A DNA stretch of 29,134 nucleotides from the IMG/VR virus record IMGVR_UViG_3300037230_000042, positions 1 through 29,134 of that record. One strand, 5' to 3'. Below the pieces are notes generated by a model, which saw only the letters and a program-made list of their open reading frames with translations, did no database searches and was not told the DNA's origin. Source of the stretch: a virus. Position numbers and translations under genes: made by a program. This document shows positions 6,802 to 17,200 of this stretch, piece after piece (positions within the stretch are counted from its first letter, which is position 1; the number at the start of each line of letters is the position of its first letter).

Positions 6802-8040
6802 ATGTCCCAGATTTTCGACCTCACCGCCGCAGGCCCCATCCTCAAGCAGCGGTACGAGAGCAAAAGGGTTCAGGTCGGGTTTTTCGAGGAGCGCGCCCTT
6901 TTGGCGGACGCCCCGAAGGACGAGACCGCAGGAGGCGCCGCGTTCAACATCGCGATCAAGTACGCGCCGATGAGCACCCGAAATCACACGGTGCCCGGTG
7001 CGCTCGCGAATGGCGCGCCCGACCAGTACACGACGTTCGCCGTCCCGAACGGTCTGTACAACGATTACGCGGTGGTCCAGCTCTCGGGGTCCGCGGTCGA
7101 TCAGGCCAGCGGCGACGAGAATGCGATGATCAAGCTGACCACGGAGGCGTTCGACGGCGCCTACGACAGCGCGTACGAGTCGCAGAGCAAGCAGCTCCAT
7201 GGCAACGGCGGAAGCGCACGCGGACAGGTGGGCAGCATCTCTGGCAGCGTTATCACGCTCATCCAGGTGGGCTCGGCGGTATCGTTCTGGCCCGGCCAGG
7301 TGCTCCAGGCATCGGTCGACGACGGTACCGGCGGCGCTGGCGTTTACACCGGCACCATGACGGTACAGGGCGTCGATTACCAGGGGGGCACGGTGACGAT
7401 GACGGCTGCCCCGACGGCGGGCATCCCGGGCATCGGCGTCAACTCGTATCTCTTCATGGTGAACGACTACGGCATCGGCTTCGTGGGCCTCGCCGGCTGG
7501 AATCCGACGACGGCGCCGACGTTGAGTTCAGCCCTCTTCTTCAACGTCCCTCGCTACATCAACGTGGTCGGTCTCTCGGGCTGGCGAGTCGTCGGCAACG
7601 GCGCCGCGTACGAGGACAGCACGACGGACCTCACCACCCGCATGTGCTCCATGAAGGGCGTGAAGCCGAACCGGATGTACGTGAATCCGATCGACTGGGG
7701 CCAATGGGCGAAGACGCAAAACAGCCGCGTCATCTACGACCGTGCATCGGTGCCCTCGTTCTCGACCCCGGAGCTGATGTTCGAGGCGCTCAAGATGATG
7801 ACGCCCAAGGGCCCGATGGACATCATCGCGGACGTCGACGTGCCGCAAGGGCTCGGGCGCGTCGTGCAGCTCGAGGATCTCTCGCTGATGAGCAACGGGA
7901 AAATCTGCCGGCCGTCGAACAACTGGGCGAACCTGATGTGGCTACCCAGCTACACGGACGACATTATTCAGACGCGACTCGTATCGCGCTCCTTCCTCAA
8001 GTCGATCCGGCCCGCGTCGCTCGGCAATGTGACGTTCTGA
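6802..8040 (+). CDS. Major capsid (coat) protein
   Basis: A 412-residue protein directly after the scaffold, of the size and composition of an HK97-fold podovirus coat. The N-terminal 110 residues (FNIAIKYAPMSTRNHTVPGA and on) fit the N-arm and spine-helix region. A Gly/Ser/Thr-rich beta segment at about 137-215 appears to be an inserted domain. After it come the A-domain strands and helix (NRMYVNPIDWGQWAKTQNSR; SFSTPELMFEALKMMTPKG) and a C-terminal strand ending in SLGNVTF. The Shine-Dalgarno site is AGGAG. The call rests on position, length and overall pattern rather than a catalytic motif. Confidence 0.85.
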   Translation: MSQIFDLTAAGPILKQRYESKRVQVGFFEERALLADAPKDETAGGAAFNIAIKYAPMSTRNHTVPGALANGAPDQYTTFAVPNGLYNDYAVVQLSGSAVDQASGDENAMIKLTTEAFDGAYDSAYESQSKQLHGNGGSARGQVGSISGSVITLIQVGSAVSFWPGQVLQASVDDGTGGAGVYTGTMTVQGVDYQGGTVTMTAAPTAGIPGIGVNSYLFMVNDYGIGFVGLAGWNPTTAPTLSSALFFNVPRYINVVGLSGWRVVGNGAAYEDSTTDLTTRMCSMKGVKPNRMYVNPIDWGQWAKTQNSRVIYDRASVPSFSTPELMFEALKMMTPKGPMDIIADVDVPQGLGRVVQLEDLSLMSNGKICRPSNNWANLMWLPSYTDDIIQTRLVSRSFLKSIRPASLGNVTF

Positions 8041-8050
8041 TCGGAGCCCC

Positions 8051-8485
8051 ATGACCACCTCCGTCAAGCACACGACCACCACCGTCACGCAGACGTACGG
8101 CTTCGAGAAGTTCAATTGGTCGCAAGTCATCGTGTCCGCCGGCAGTGCCGGGCCTCCCACGGTGCAGCTCACGACCGACGCCACGAATCCGCCGTGCGCC
8201 GCGGAGATCGCGAGCATCACGCGCACGTCCGCCGGCATCTACGTCGTGACGATGTACGATGCATATTATGCGGTGGCCTTCGCGCGAGCGGAGATCGACG
8301 ACACCGCCGGACTGGGCCTCCAGGCAACGATCGGCAACTGGACGAACCTCCAGACGGCGACGCCGGCCACGTTCACGATCTACTGCTGGGCATCTGGCGG
8401 CGGATCGAACGTGGATCCGGCGGCAACGACGGCGATCCGACTGAGCGTCATCTTCAAGAAAAGCTTCACGGGTGCAGCCGCATGA
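8051..8485 (+). CDS. Beta-rich small virion protein, possible capsid decoration
   Basis: A 144-residue Thr/Ala/Ser-rich protein with alternating hydrophobic residues, for example IYVVTMYDAYYAVAF (about 65-79) and TPATFTIYCWAS (about 103-114), suggesting a single beta sandwich. It follows the coat gene after ten bases with GGAG as Shine-Dalgarno site. Small beta proteins at this position are often capsid decoration or cement proteins, or head-fibre bases. No specific family recognised, so the role is inferred from position only. It overlaps the next gene as ATGA. Confidence 0.7.
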   Translation: MTTSVKHTTTTVTQTYGFEKFNWSQVIVSAGSAGPPTVQLTTDATNPPCAAEIASITRTSAGIYVVTMYDAYYAVAFARAEIDDTAGLGLQATIGNWTNLQTATPATFTIYCWASGGGSNVDPAATTAIRLSVIFKKSFTGAAA

Positions 8486-8727
8486 AGCCGCCGCGCAAAG
8501 GACCCCCCGCTCTAGCCGTCGTCATGCACGCCGGCCCTCCGCACGACGAGCCTGATGGCGACGAGGGCGATGGCGGCGACGAGGGCACGGCGAAGATGGA
8601 TGCGATGCAGGCGTTCATCGCTGCGGTCAAGTCGGACAAGCCCGAAGCTGCGCTCGAGGCGTACTCGACGTTGCACGATCTGCATGGCGACGACGAAGGC
8701 GATGAGGGCGACGAAGAGGAGGGCTAA
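8482..8727 (+). CDS. Small acidic protein of the head module
   Basis: An 81-residue protein with a basic, hydrophobic N-terminus (MKPPRKGPPALAVVMHAGP), an acidic Asp/Glu/Gly-rich linker, a helix (MDAMQAFIAAVKSDKPEAAL, about 39-58) and an acidic tail. I recall small acidic proteins of this pattern near coat genes of other podoviruses, without a known role. The frame is open upstream, but ATG 8482 is chosen for its ATGA overlap with the preceding stop. It overlaps the adaptor gene by one base (TAATG). Confidence 0.7.
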   Translation: MKPPRKGPPALAVVMHAGPPHDEPDGDEGDGGDEGTAKMDAMQAFIAAVKSDKPEAALEAYSTLHDLHGDDEGDEGDEEEG

Positions 8728-9476
8728 TGGCCTCTCCCGTCACCCTATCCGCGCTCATTCAACAGGTCCGCTGGCGGACAAACTTCGGCGGCGCGACGGC
8801 CTGGATCACGGACGCGGAGATCACGTCGTACCTGAACGCGAGCCTGGCGCACGAGGTTTACGACCTCGTGCGCCAATCGGTCGGCGACCAGTACTACCGT
8901 AAGTCGTTCACGTTCACGACGAACGCTTCGCAGCCGGAGCCCGACATCTACCCGCTGCCAGGGGACTTCCTCGACATCATCTCCGTCGACATTTACCTGA
9001 GCAACACGGTCGGCCAGCAGCAGCCGAAGGTCAATGCGCGCCGGTACATGGAGAGCGAGCGGAACATCTACAGCTATCTGCCGCTGGGGTGGAGCTACGG
9101 CGGAACGATCCTCTACTCGCTTCACGGCCCGAGCCAGATCCGCTTTCAGCCGCCGCCGCTCAACGTCTTCGCGGTGCGACTCAACTACCAGCCCACGTCG
9201 CCTCAGCTTACGAATATGAGCGACACGTGGGATGACATCAACGGCTGGAGCGAGATCGCGATCCTCGATGCCGCGAGCAAGTGCTGTCTGAAGGCAAACC
9301 GACTCGACATGGTGCAGGCGTACGATTCGCGCAAAGCGGTCTTCAAACGGGAGATCGCGATCCTCATCGCCATGCGCCATGCGGGCGAGCCCGAGAGGCC
9401 GAACATCACGGGGCGCAATCAATTTGGCGACGGATGGGAAGGTGGTGGCTGGGGGCCCAGCGGCGGGAGCTGGTAA
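8727..9476 (+). CDS. Head-tail adaptor protein (tail tubular A / gp4-like)
   Basis: A 249-residue protein. The N-terminus is a helical pair typical of podovirus adaptors that bind under the portal (LSALIQQVRWRTNF, DAEITSYLNASLAHEVYDLV). Beta strands follow, with YPLPGDFLDIISVDIYL near 75-90 and a further helical part (WSEIAILDAASKCCLKANR, about 175-193). The C-terminus is Gly/Trp-rich. In this family the protein forms a ring connecting portal to the tail nozzle. Location after coat and before the large tail genes agrees with this. Confidence 0.72.
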   Translation: MASPVTLSALIQQVRWRTNFGGATAWITDAEITSYLNASLAHEVYDLVRQSVGDQYYRKSFTFTTNASQPEPDIYPLPGDFLDIISVDIYLSNTVGQQQPKVNARRYMESERNIYSYLPLGWSYGGTILYSLHGPSQIRFQPPPLNVFAVRLNYQPTSPQLTNMSDTWDDINGWSEIAILDAASKCCLKANRLDMVQAYDSRKAVFKREIAILIAMRHAGEPERPNITGRNQFGDGWEGGGWGPSGGSW

Positions 9477-9479
9477 TCC

Positions 9480-11042
9480 ATGGCCCGGATCCCGGTCGTC
9501 ATCCCGCAGTCGCCATCGCTCGGCCCATCGTCGCAGGTCACTGGACCAGCGCAGCCGCGCATGGTCTACCCTGATCGGCGCGAGAACGACGTCCAGAACT
9601 TCCAGCGTGGCTCGACCGCGCGAGCGAAGGCGCTCCCATTTGGGAACGGCAACTATCTCCAGGGCGTGAGCTTCACGGCTCTCACCCCGATCACGCTCGC
9701 CCACGGGCTTGGGGTTGCGAACGTCGGATTCATGGCCATGAATTTCGTCGGCTCGGTCGGCCGCGTATGGTCAACGGCGCTGTCAGCGGCGCTGTCAGCA
9801 AGCTACATCGCGCTCGAATGTGACACGACGTGCACGTGCGACATTTGGGTCTACCAGCTCGCATCGCCGAACGCGGCGAGTACCGGAACAACCCCAGCGG
9901 GCCCTGGGGTCACGGTGCAGGATGCGGGGACCACCGTCGTCGCCAACGCCACGGTGGAGAATTTTACGGGGTCCGGTGTCACGGTCACTGGCGTGGCTGG
10001 CGTCGCCACGATCAATATTCCAGGCAGCAGCACCGTCGTGCCCGCACAGGTGGGGCTATCGATCGCGAGACCATCGGCCACTGGCTCAGGCAAGCTGTAC
10101 GTGTGTACGGACGTGCCTCTCGTCTATGTGGATGATCCGACCACGGAAGCCTGGCAGCAGTTCACGGTGGCTGACACCGGCAAAGGGACCGCGCCCGGCG
10201 CCATCGCTGGCTGGACAGCCATCGGGTGCAACCTCGTCCAAAAAGCGGACAGTATTCTTGCGCTCCAAAGTCCCGCCGGCCAGCACGCGGCGATACTCAA
10301 GCCGTTCTCTGGCTCCGGGTTTTCTGGATCCGGATCGTGGATCGTCACGGCGGCCCTGGTGCCGTATCTGTGGCCTGTCGTCACAAGCACGGGCCAGGTC
10401 GTGCAGATCGGCGTGTGTGTCTCGAACGGCACCACCTCCGGCACCTCCGTCATGTACGGGTTTGGCCTCTATTGGAACCCGGACTCCAATGCGGGGTCGA
10501 TCCTCATTACCAATGTCACGCTAGGGGGGGGGTCTGGAGGCTGGTCGGCGGCCAGCACCCTCGTGTCGCTCGTGCCGTTCAACGGGGTGCACCACCTGCG
10601 GCTATTGAGCGACGGGACGACCGTGCTCTACCAGGTGTCGAACGATGGTGGCTTTTGGCGGACGCTCACAGCGGTCGCCATCAGCGGGGACATCACCATC
10701 AGCGACTGGGGTGCGGCTATCGACTCTGGAGGGACGTCCGCCCCTAATGCGGGATGGCCCGGGGCGATGGCGGTCGAGAAATTGTTTATTGCGGCCACGA
10801 CCACGTATGCGGTGACGGGCGGCTCCGGCACAACCACAACAACCACGCTTTTCATGGCGTCCACTACAGGCATCGTTGCGGGGATGCTTGTCACCGTGCG
10901 CGGTATGACGGCGTCGAGCGGAACGCCCACCAATGGCGGCGAGTTTATCGTGGAGAGCGTTTCCGCGTTCAACATTACCTACGCCAGTTCTGGCATTTGG
11001 GTATGGGGCTCCGGCGGTACCGTCACCCTGACGAGCGTCTGA
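9480..11042 (+). CDS. Large beta-rich virion protein, fibre-like
   Basis: A 520-residue, Gly/Ser/Thr/Val-rich protein with no recognised enzymatic motif. Residues 1-50 are Pro/Arg-rich and may anchor it to the virion. The middle (about 140-440) looks like repeated beta strands, with a lectin-like stretch (HHLRLLSDGTTVLYQVSNDG). The last 75 residues form a separate small beta domain after a Thr run. Placed between adaptor and nozzle, it could be a head or tail fibre, or a knob-associated protein. The coding strand contains a run of nine G at 10524-10532. It overlaps the next gene as TGATG. Confidence 0.72.
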   Translation: MARIPVVIPQSPSLGPSSQVTGPAQPRMVYPDRRENDVQNFQRGSTARAKALPFGNGNYLQGVSFTALTPITLAHGLGVANVGFMAMNFVGSVGRVWSTALSAALSASYIALECDTTCTCDIWVYQLASPNAASTGTTPAGPGVTVQDAGTTVVANATVENFTGSGVTVTGVAGVATINIPGSSTVVPAQVGLSIARPSATGSGKLYVCTDVPLVYVDDPTTEAWQQFTVADTGKGTAPGAIAGWTAIGCNLVQKADSILALQSPAGQHAAILKPFSGSGFSGSGSWIVTAALVPYLWPVVTSTGQVVQIGVCVSNGTTSGTSVMYGFGLYWNPDSNAGSILITNVTLGGGSGGWSAASTLVSLVPFNGVHHLRLLSDGTTVLYQVSNDGGFWRTLTAVAISGDITISDWGAAIDSGGTSAPNAGWPGAMAVEKLFIAATTTYAVTGGSGTTTTTTLFMASTTGIVAGMLVTVRGMTASSGTPTNGGEFIVESVSAFNITYASSGIWVWGSGGTVTLTSV

Positions 11043-14000
11043 TGCCCTACCAAACACTCCAATATCCCTTCACCGGAGGCATCAGCGAGAGCCTCTCGCC
11101 GGAATACGTCGACCCCAGCTCAAAGCTATTGACGGTGCAGAACGGCACGCTGCTGCATGGCGGGGGCGTCGACAAGCGGTTCGGCGTCTCTGAGCTCGTG
11201 CAGCCGGCCGCTACACCGCTCCGCATCATCACGCGCGAGGCGGAGGTTCTCTGGACGGACGGCTTCTATCTGCGCAGCTACTCCCCGGCCGCATCCGGGA
11301 CGGTGACGCAAAACTATGTCGCCTCGGCGCTCGCCACACGCACGCACCTCGCATCGAACCTTGCGGACGCCTATGTCGGGCATACGCTGGCGGAGGGCAG
11401 CGGCTACCGACTGCTCGTCAATCGCACGTTCGCAGTGACAGGGGCCCCTACAGGCGACGTATACGCGACACTCTACGATGCGACGACGGGCGCCGTCTTG
11501 TGGGAGCAGACGAAGCTTTCGACGGGGGCCAACAACTTCAACCCGATCGGGATCATCGTCGGCGGCAATGCCTATGTCTTCTGGACCAACGGCACGGACA
11601 TCGTCGGCATTGTCGGGACGCTCGGCGCCACCGTTTCATGGGGCTCGGCGACGAACATTGTGACGGACGTCTACAACTCCTATAGCGATGGCGCTGGCGG
11701 CTACAACAACACCACCTCGGTCCTATTCGATGCGTGCCCCTACAGCGATGGCACGGGGATCCTGATCTTCTACGTGGAGTTGGTCGGAACGAGCCCGGCT
11801 TCCGCCAATGCAAGGGCCCTTCGTCTGGAGGCGCTACCCGCATTAACCGTGACGCACAATTTCGTCGTCTTTGGTGGCGCGACGAGCTCTAGGATCGTGC
11901 ATGTCGCATGCTCGCATGACGCCGCCGTTGGCGCGGCGACTTTCGCCTGGGATTACACCGCCAATGACTCGGCATTCGCAACCTATGTCCAGGCATACGC
12001 CTATCCTGCATGGACATCGTATGCAGCAAAGACGACGGTCACGGCCGCAGGGAACGCGGCGTATCTTCAGGGCATCGTGTCGATTCTGCAGGGCGGCGCC
12101 ATTTTTACTACAGTGGTCGGCTACGGCGCGTTCATGGCGGCATCGATCTACGTGGTGGCAAATCTCACGGCCGGGACAGCGACAAGCTTCGGTACGCTAG
12201 CCGGGATCATCGCCTCCAGACCATTCGTTGTGACCTTGACGGGCGCAACGCTATTTCCATTCGTCGCCACCGTCTACGGGTCGCTCCCATTCCTCGCCGT
12301 CTCGAGCGCCGTGCCGCAATGGACGTGCGGGATCATCAATCTAGGCTTGCCTGGCCCGGTCGCCACCTCCGCTGAACGCCAGGTCGACGTGAAGGGATAC
12401 GTCACGTGCCAGTTTTACGAGTGGCGCATGTCCGCCGTTCCGCCAGGGGTAACGAGCACGGCAGGCACCTACCGCGTGCCGCTGCTGGTGAACGCGAGTG
12501 AGGAGTTTGAGCCAGTCGTCCTAAATATCGACTTTCCGTCCGGTTCGTCCTTCTATGACCTGGTCCAACTCGACTTCACCGGGGCAACGTCGTGGAGCTA
12601 CGTCGAGCTGCAGGCCGAGAGCTACATCTCCGGCGGCCTCGGGGCGATGTTTTACGATGGGCTTGTCGCCGCGGAGCCGTCGTTTTTCCAGCCCCCCTAC
12701 CTGAGCGCTGCGGCAACATCGGCCGGCAGCTCAGGGAGCCTTTCGGCGGGCACGTACGGCGTGGCGCTCTTCTATGAGGCGATCGACGGGCAGGGTCTGA
12801 TCCACCGAAGTTCTCCGTTTCAGTTTTCGATCACCGTCACGGCGACGCAAACGATCATGATGAACGTTGCGAACGTGCCTTATTCCTATCGCTACCTGAA
12901 CGCCGGCAGCGTCTCGCTCGTAGAGTACCGCACTGCGGCCAACGGGACATCGTACCAGTTCGTCCAGGCCGTTTCGCTTGCGAACACGGGGCCAAACACG
13001 TTTACGTCGATCGCGGATGGCACAGCCGACTCGGCCATTGCGATCAACGCACTGATGCCGACGACGGGCGGCATTCTTTCGTCGCAGCACCCGCCGTCGT
13101 TCCAATGCGTCGAGCGCTATAGCGAGCGCGTGTGGGGCATCGACGACACAGGGTACAACCTCTACATGTCGACGCAGTTCGGCGGCGGCCCGGAGAGCGG
13201 CGATGCGCCGCTATTCAACGACGAATTGACGATCAGTTTCAGCGACGAGCCTCTTACCGGCATCAAGGCGATGGACGACAAGCTCATCGTCCTCAGCAAG
13301 TCGCATCTCTGGTACATCATCGGCCAGGGGCCGCTCTCGAACGGCACAGGAACGGACATCACGACGGCGACGCAAATCCCTAGCGGCGGCGTGGGCGCAT
13401 CCGACTGGCGGTCGCTTGTGCTCATCCCCTCCGGCGCCACGGCCGGCGGCATCATGTTCCAGGATGCGGCGAGCGGATGGGTCTACCTGCTCGATCGCGG
13501 ACTCAACCTCACGTGGATCGGTCGCGAGGTACAGGACATCATCAATGCGACGAACATGATCGTGAGCGCGTCGCTGTCGCCGAACACAAATCAGGCGCGC
13601 TTCGTGATGGCGCAAAACAACCTTGTCGTCAGCTTCGACTATGCGACGGGCGCGTGGAACGTCAATACGTACTACGGAACGGGGCTCGCTCCGACGTCGG
13701 GCGCGACGTCGCTCACCGGGCAGTGGCTACTCAGCGGCTCGATCACGGGCTCTCCGTCGATCCCGATCGTAGCTGCCGAGAACACGCTGCAAACGAACCG
13801 CCCATGGTGGGACTATTATTCAAACAGCGGGACGCCGACGAAGGTGTGGATCACGCTCTCGATCACAACGGCGTGGGTCAAACCGGCCGGGCTGCAGGGA
13901 TGGGCGATGCTCGGGCAGATGCAGGGGTACGCCGCATGGCTCGACCCGTGCGGCGTCTCGATGCAGGCGAGCTACAACTACAACGTGAGCCAGCAGAATG

Positions 14001-14227
14001 CTTCCTTCTCCTACGCGTCGCTCAGTGCCGCTAACGGCACCGCCGCGCAATGGGCGATGTGGCCGCAAGATGCGAGCGCGCAAGCCGAGTCGGTACAAGT
14101 CACGCTCAGCGACACGCAGGACGCCGCGAGCTCGACGGGCCGCGGGGTCCGGTGGCTCGGGCTCGCGATCGATTTCATGCAGATGGGTCCGCGATGGCCG
14201 AACATTCCCGACGCGGTTCGGGCATGA
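11042..14227 (+). CDS. Tail nozzle / beta-propeller tail protein (tail tubular B-like)
   Basis: A 1061-residue protein that by size and order is the tail nozzle of a short-tailed phage. The region from about residue 685 to 830 carries the recognisable pattern of this family: ERYSERVWGIDDTGYNLYMS, FSDEPLTGIKAMDDKLIVLS, SHLWYIIGQGP, and GIMFQDAASGWVYLLDRG, which read as successive propeller blades. The first 650 residues are beta-rich with repeated strand-turn patterns. The frame is open upstream, but ATG 11042 is chosen because it overlaps the previous stop and begins a typical N-terminus (MPYQTLQYPFTGGI). It works downstream of the adaptor as the channel for DNA exit. Confidence 0.8.
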   Translation: MPYQTLQYPFTGGISESLSPEYVDPSSKLLTVQNGTLLHGGGVDKRFGVSELVQPAATPLRIITREAEVLWTDGFYLRSYSPAASGTVTQNYVASALATRTHLASNLADAYVGHTLAEGSGYRLLVNRTFAVTGAPTGDVYATLYDATTGAVLWEQTKLSTGANNFNPIGIIVGGNAYVFWTNGTDIVGIVGTLGATVSWGSATNIVTDVYNSYSDGAGGYNNTTSVLFDACPYSDGTGILIFYVELVGTSPASANARALRLEALPALTVTHNFVVFGGATSSRIVHVACSHDAAVGAATFAWDYTANDSAFATYVQAYAYPAWTSYAAKTTVTAAGNAAYLQGIVSILQGGAIFTTVVGYGAFMAASIYVVANLTAGTATSFGTLAGIIASRPFVVTLTGATLFPFVATVYGSLPFLAVSSAVPQWTCGIINLGLPGPVATSAERQVDVKGYVTCQFYEWRMSAVPPGVTSTAGTYRVPLLVNASEEFEPVVLNIDFPSGSSFYDLVQLDFTGATSWSYVELQAESYISGGLGAMFYDGLVAAEPSFFQPPYLSAAATSAGSSGSLSAGTYGVALFYEAIDGQGLIHRSSPFQFSITVTATQTIMMNVANVPYSYRYLNAGSVSLVEYRTAANGTSYQFVQAVSLANTGPNTFTSIADGTADSAIAINALMPTTGGILSSQHPPSFQCVERYSERVWGIDDTGYNLYMSTQFGGGPESGDAPLFNDELTISFSDEPLTGIKAMDDKLIVLSKSHLWYIIGQGPLSNGTGTDITTATQIPSGGVGASDWRSLVLIPSGATAGGIMFQDAASGWVYLLDRGLNLTWIGREVQDIINATNMIVSASLSPNTNQARFVMAQNNLVVSFDYATGAWNVNTYYGTGLAPTSGATSLTGQWLLSGSITGSPSIPIVAAENTLQTNRPWWDYYSNSGTPTKVWITLSITTAWVKPAGLQGWAMLGQMQGYAAWLDPCGVSMQASYNYNVSQQNASFSYASLSAANGTAAQWAMWPQDASAQAESVQVTLSDTQDAASSTGRGVRWLGLAIDFMQMGPRWPNIPDAVRA

Positions 14228-14242
14228 TAGGATGGTGATGCG

Positions 14243-17200
14243 ATGACGCAGCCGGCCCCCTCTCTCGCCTCCGTTGGAACGACGTCCGCTGGCGGCGGCA
14301 ACTCCGGCGCGTTCGGCATGAACACGACGGCGGCCGGCGGCGCGCCGGTGCTCAATCAGACGGCGTTTCAGTACGGCGGCTCGCCCACTGGCGCGTCGAG
14401 CCTCGCCCAGTCGTTACAAAACTGGGGTGGGCAGCAGATGGGCGCGGCGGCTCCGAGCAACGCAAACCCGTACGGCGCTCAAGGGCAGGCGCAGTATCAG
14501 CAAGCGTATGGCGGCCTCGCGGCGAACGCGGGCGCCTATGCACCGCTGGCCTCATTCTACCAGGGTGAGGCGCAGGGGACATCGCCGTCTCTCGCGCAGG
14601 CGCAGCTCAACGCGGCGAATCAGCAGGCGACGAATCAGCAATATGCGCTCGCGAACAGCGCGAAGGGGGGCCTTGGTGCCGCGGCGGCGCAGTCGCAAGC
14701 GATGGGCACCGCGGCGCAGCTCGGGCAGCAGAACGCGCAGAACGCGGTCGCGGCGAACATCCAACAGCAGCAGCAGGGCGCCGCCGGCTTGTCGTCCGCC
14801 CTGTCTGGGCAGCAATCCGCTTACGGCAACCTCGGGCAGCTCGGGCAATCGCAGCAGGGGATCTACCAGGGTGCCGCGAACACCCAGGCGGCGCTTGCGG
14901 CGCAGCAAGCGGCCCTCAACTCGCAAAACTACCTCGGGGCGCAAGGGCTCGCGAACACGGTGCAGGGGACGCAGCTTCAGGCCGGGATCGCTGGGCAGCA
15001 GCTTGCGTCTCAGAACGAACTCACCGCACAACAGCAAGCCAATCAGTCGGCGCAATTCAACGCGGGGCAAAACGCGAACAACGTGTCCGGTATCGGCTCT
15101 GCGATCGGGGATATCGGCAAGGACATTACGAGCTTCTTCGATGCGGACCTCATCGAGCCGAAGCCGGGCGGCGCGCACTGGACGATCCGCGAGGAGCCGT
15201 CGTTCTTGCTCGCCAAAAATCAGCTCACTGGAGAGTTGCGGAAGATCGCGACGCAGCCGCTTACGGAGCAGGAACGGCACGAGGCGGTCAACCGCCCGCA
15301 CGCGGCTGGTCCTCTTGGCGCGGACGATCCGCGGCGAATGCGGATGGACGGGCAGACGGGCGCCTATACGGGCCCGCAGCAGTTCAGCGACATGCAGCTT
15401 GGCGGCTCGGGGCTCAGCGCGTTCAGCCTTGGAGGCATTGGCTCGGCAGGTCTCACCGGGTTGCCCATGCCTGGCCAGCCCAATAGCAAGAGCGGTCTCG
15501 GCGGCTTCGCGGCCGGCGTCCAGGCTGCAGCGCCGTCCGGCGGAAAGTCGCCCTTTGGCGGGGGGGGGGGCTCATCCGATCCTGACATGGCGTGGAGTGG
15601 CCAGGATGGGCAAGCGGTCGATCCGTCTGCTGCCGGCATGATGGCCTTCGACATCGATCTCGGCGGCGGAAAGACGATGAGCAATGCCGACTTCATGCGC
15701 ACGTCGGCATCTGATCTCGCAACCGCTATGGAGTCGGCGCGTGATCCGCGGATCCATGCTGTTCAGCGCGCGGAGGCTCGCTATCCCACGATCGATCCGT
15801 CGGCGCCAGGCGCTCAGCCCGCGCGTGACCCCGCCGTCGTCGGCCGCCGCATCGCCCCCGATCTCGACCTCGGTGGCACGCGTCGCCGCATCTACCATGA
15901 TGCGCAGGTGGCCGGCGGCGACCCGACACTGGCGCAGGCTCATGCCCTCCAGCAACAGGCGCTCGCGGGCGGCATCGCCGATCCGACCGTAGGGGGCATG
16001 GCTCCCATGGCGCAGGCGCCGGTCCTGTTCGACCAGTTCGCCGATTGGCTGCGGGCCAAGGCGCAAGGGGCCGGCCCGGGGGGCGGCTTCGCTCGTCCGG
16101 CACCGGCGGCCACGGCGCCAGCTACGGCGGCGGCATCGGGCTCGCCATCCGGACAGGCGCCCATTTTCGCCACGCCGCCGACTCCACAGCATGAGGACGT
16201 TGCGCTGCCGGGCCTCGCTGGCGGCTCGTACAGAACGCCGGTTCGCGAGGTGCCTGCCACGGCGCCGTACCATATCGAGAGCATCAGCGCGGCCGATCAG
16301 GCTGCGGAGAACGCTCAGATGCGGCTGGGCACGGCGAACGCGCAAGCCGTCAAGGAAGAGGGCGCCGGAGATGCCCGTAGTGCCCAGGCCATCGGTGCAG
16401 AGCGCAGTAGAGTCGTCGCTCAGGCCAAGGATCGCGAAGCGTATACGCGCTCGCTCGAAGAGCAGATGCAGACTCTCTCCGATGACGTGGCGAAGCAAAA
16501 GGTGGATCCCGATCGGTGGTGGAAGTCGCAAGGCACCGGCGACCGCATCAAATACGGGGTGGCGTCGCTATTCGGCTCGCTCGGGTCCGCCCTGCAGATC
16601 GCCGGGGGCGACCGTCACGCCGTGAACAAGGTGACCGAGCAGATCAACGCGAACATCGCGCGCGACCTCGATGAGCAGAAGCGCGAGATCGAAGCGAAGC
16701 ATGGCCAGATCGGAGACATGCAGGGGATCCTCGCATCCGCGTATCGACGGTTCGGCAACATGGACAAGGCGATGGATGCGGCTCACATTCTTTCGCTTCA
16801 GCAAATCGACGCCGAGCAGAAGGCGTACGCGGCAGGGACGAAATCGAAGCAAGTGCTGGCGGCGTCGGATCTGACGAGCGCGGATCTTGCGCGTCACGCA
16901 GCCGAGCGGAACGCTAGCTTTTACAAATACGCGCCGGCCTCGACGGGAAGCAGTGCGGCCACGCCGGCGCAGATCAACGCGCTCGCCGCCAAGCTCGTCG
17001 AGGACGGGAAAGCGTCCTCCGTGGAGGGCGCAAAGGGGATGGCTGTCCGTCTCCTTGCCGGCACGACGGCCGACGTTCGGGCACAGCCCGTCATGAAGGC
17101 CGGCAAGGGCGGCGATGCAGTCGGAGATACCGCCGTCGCGAACATCGACGCGTTGCGTGACGCGAGCGGGAAGCTGCCGGTCGCCGGCCTCTGGACGTCG

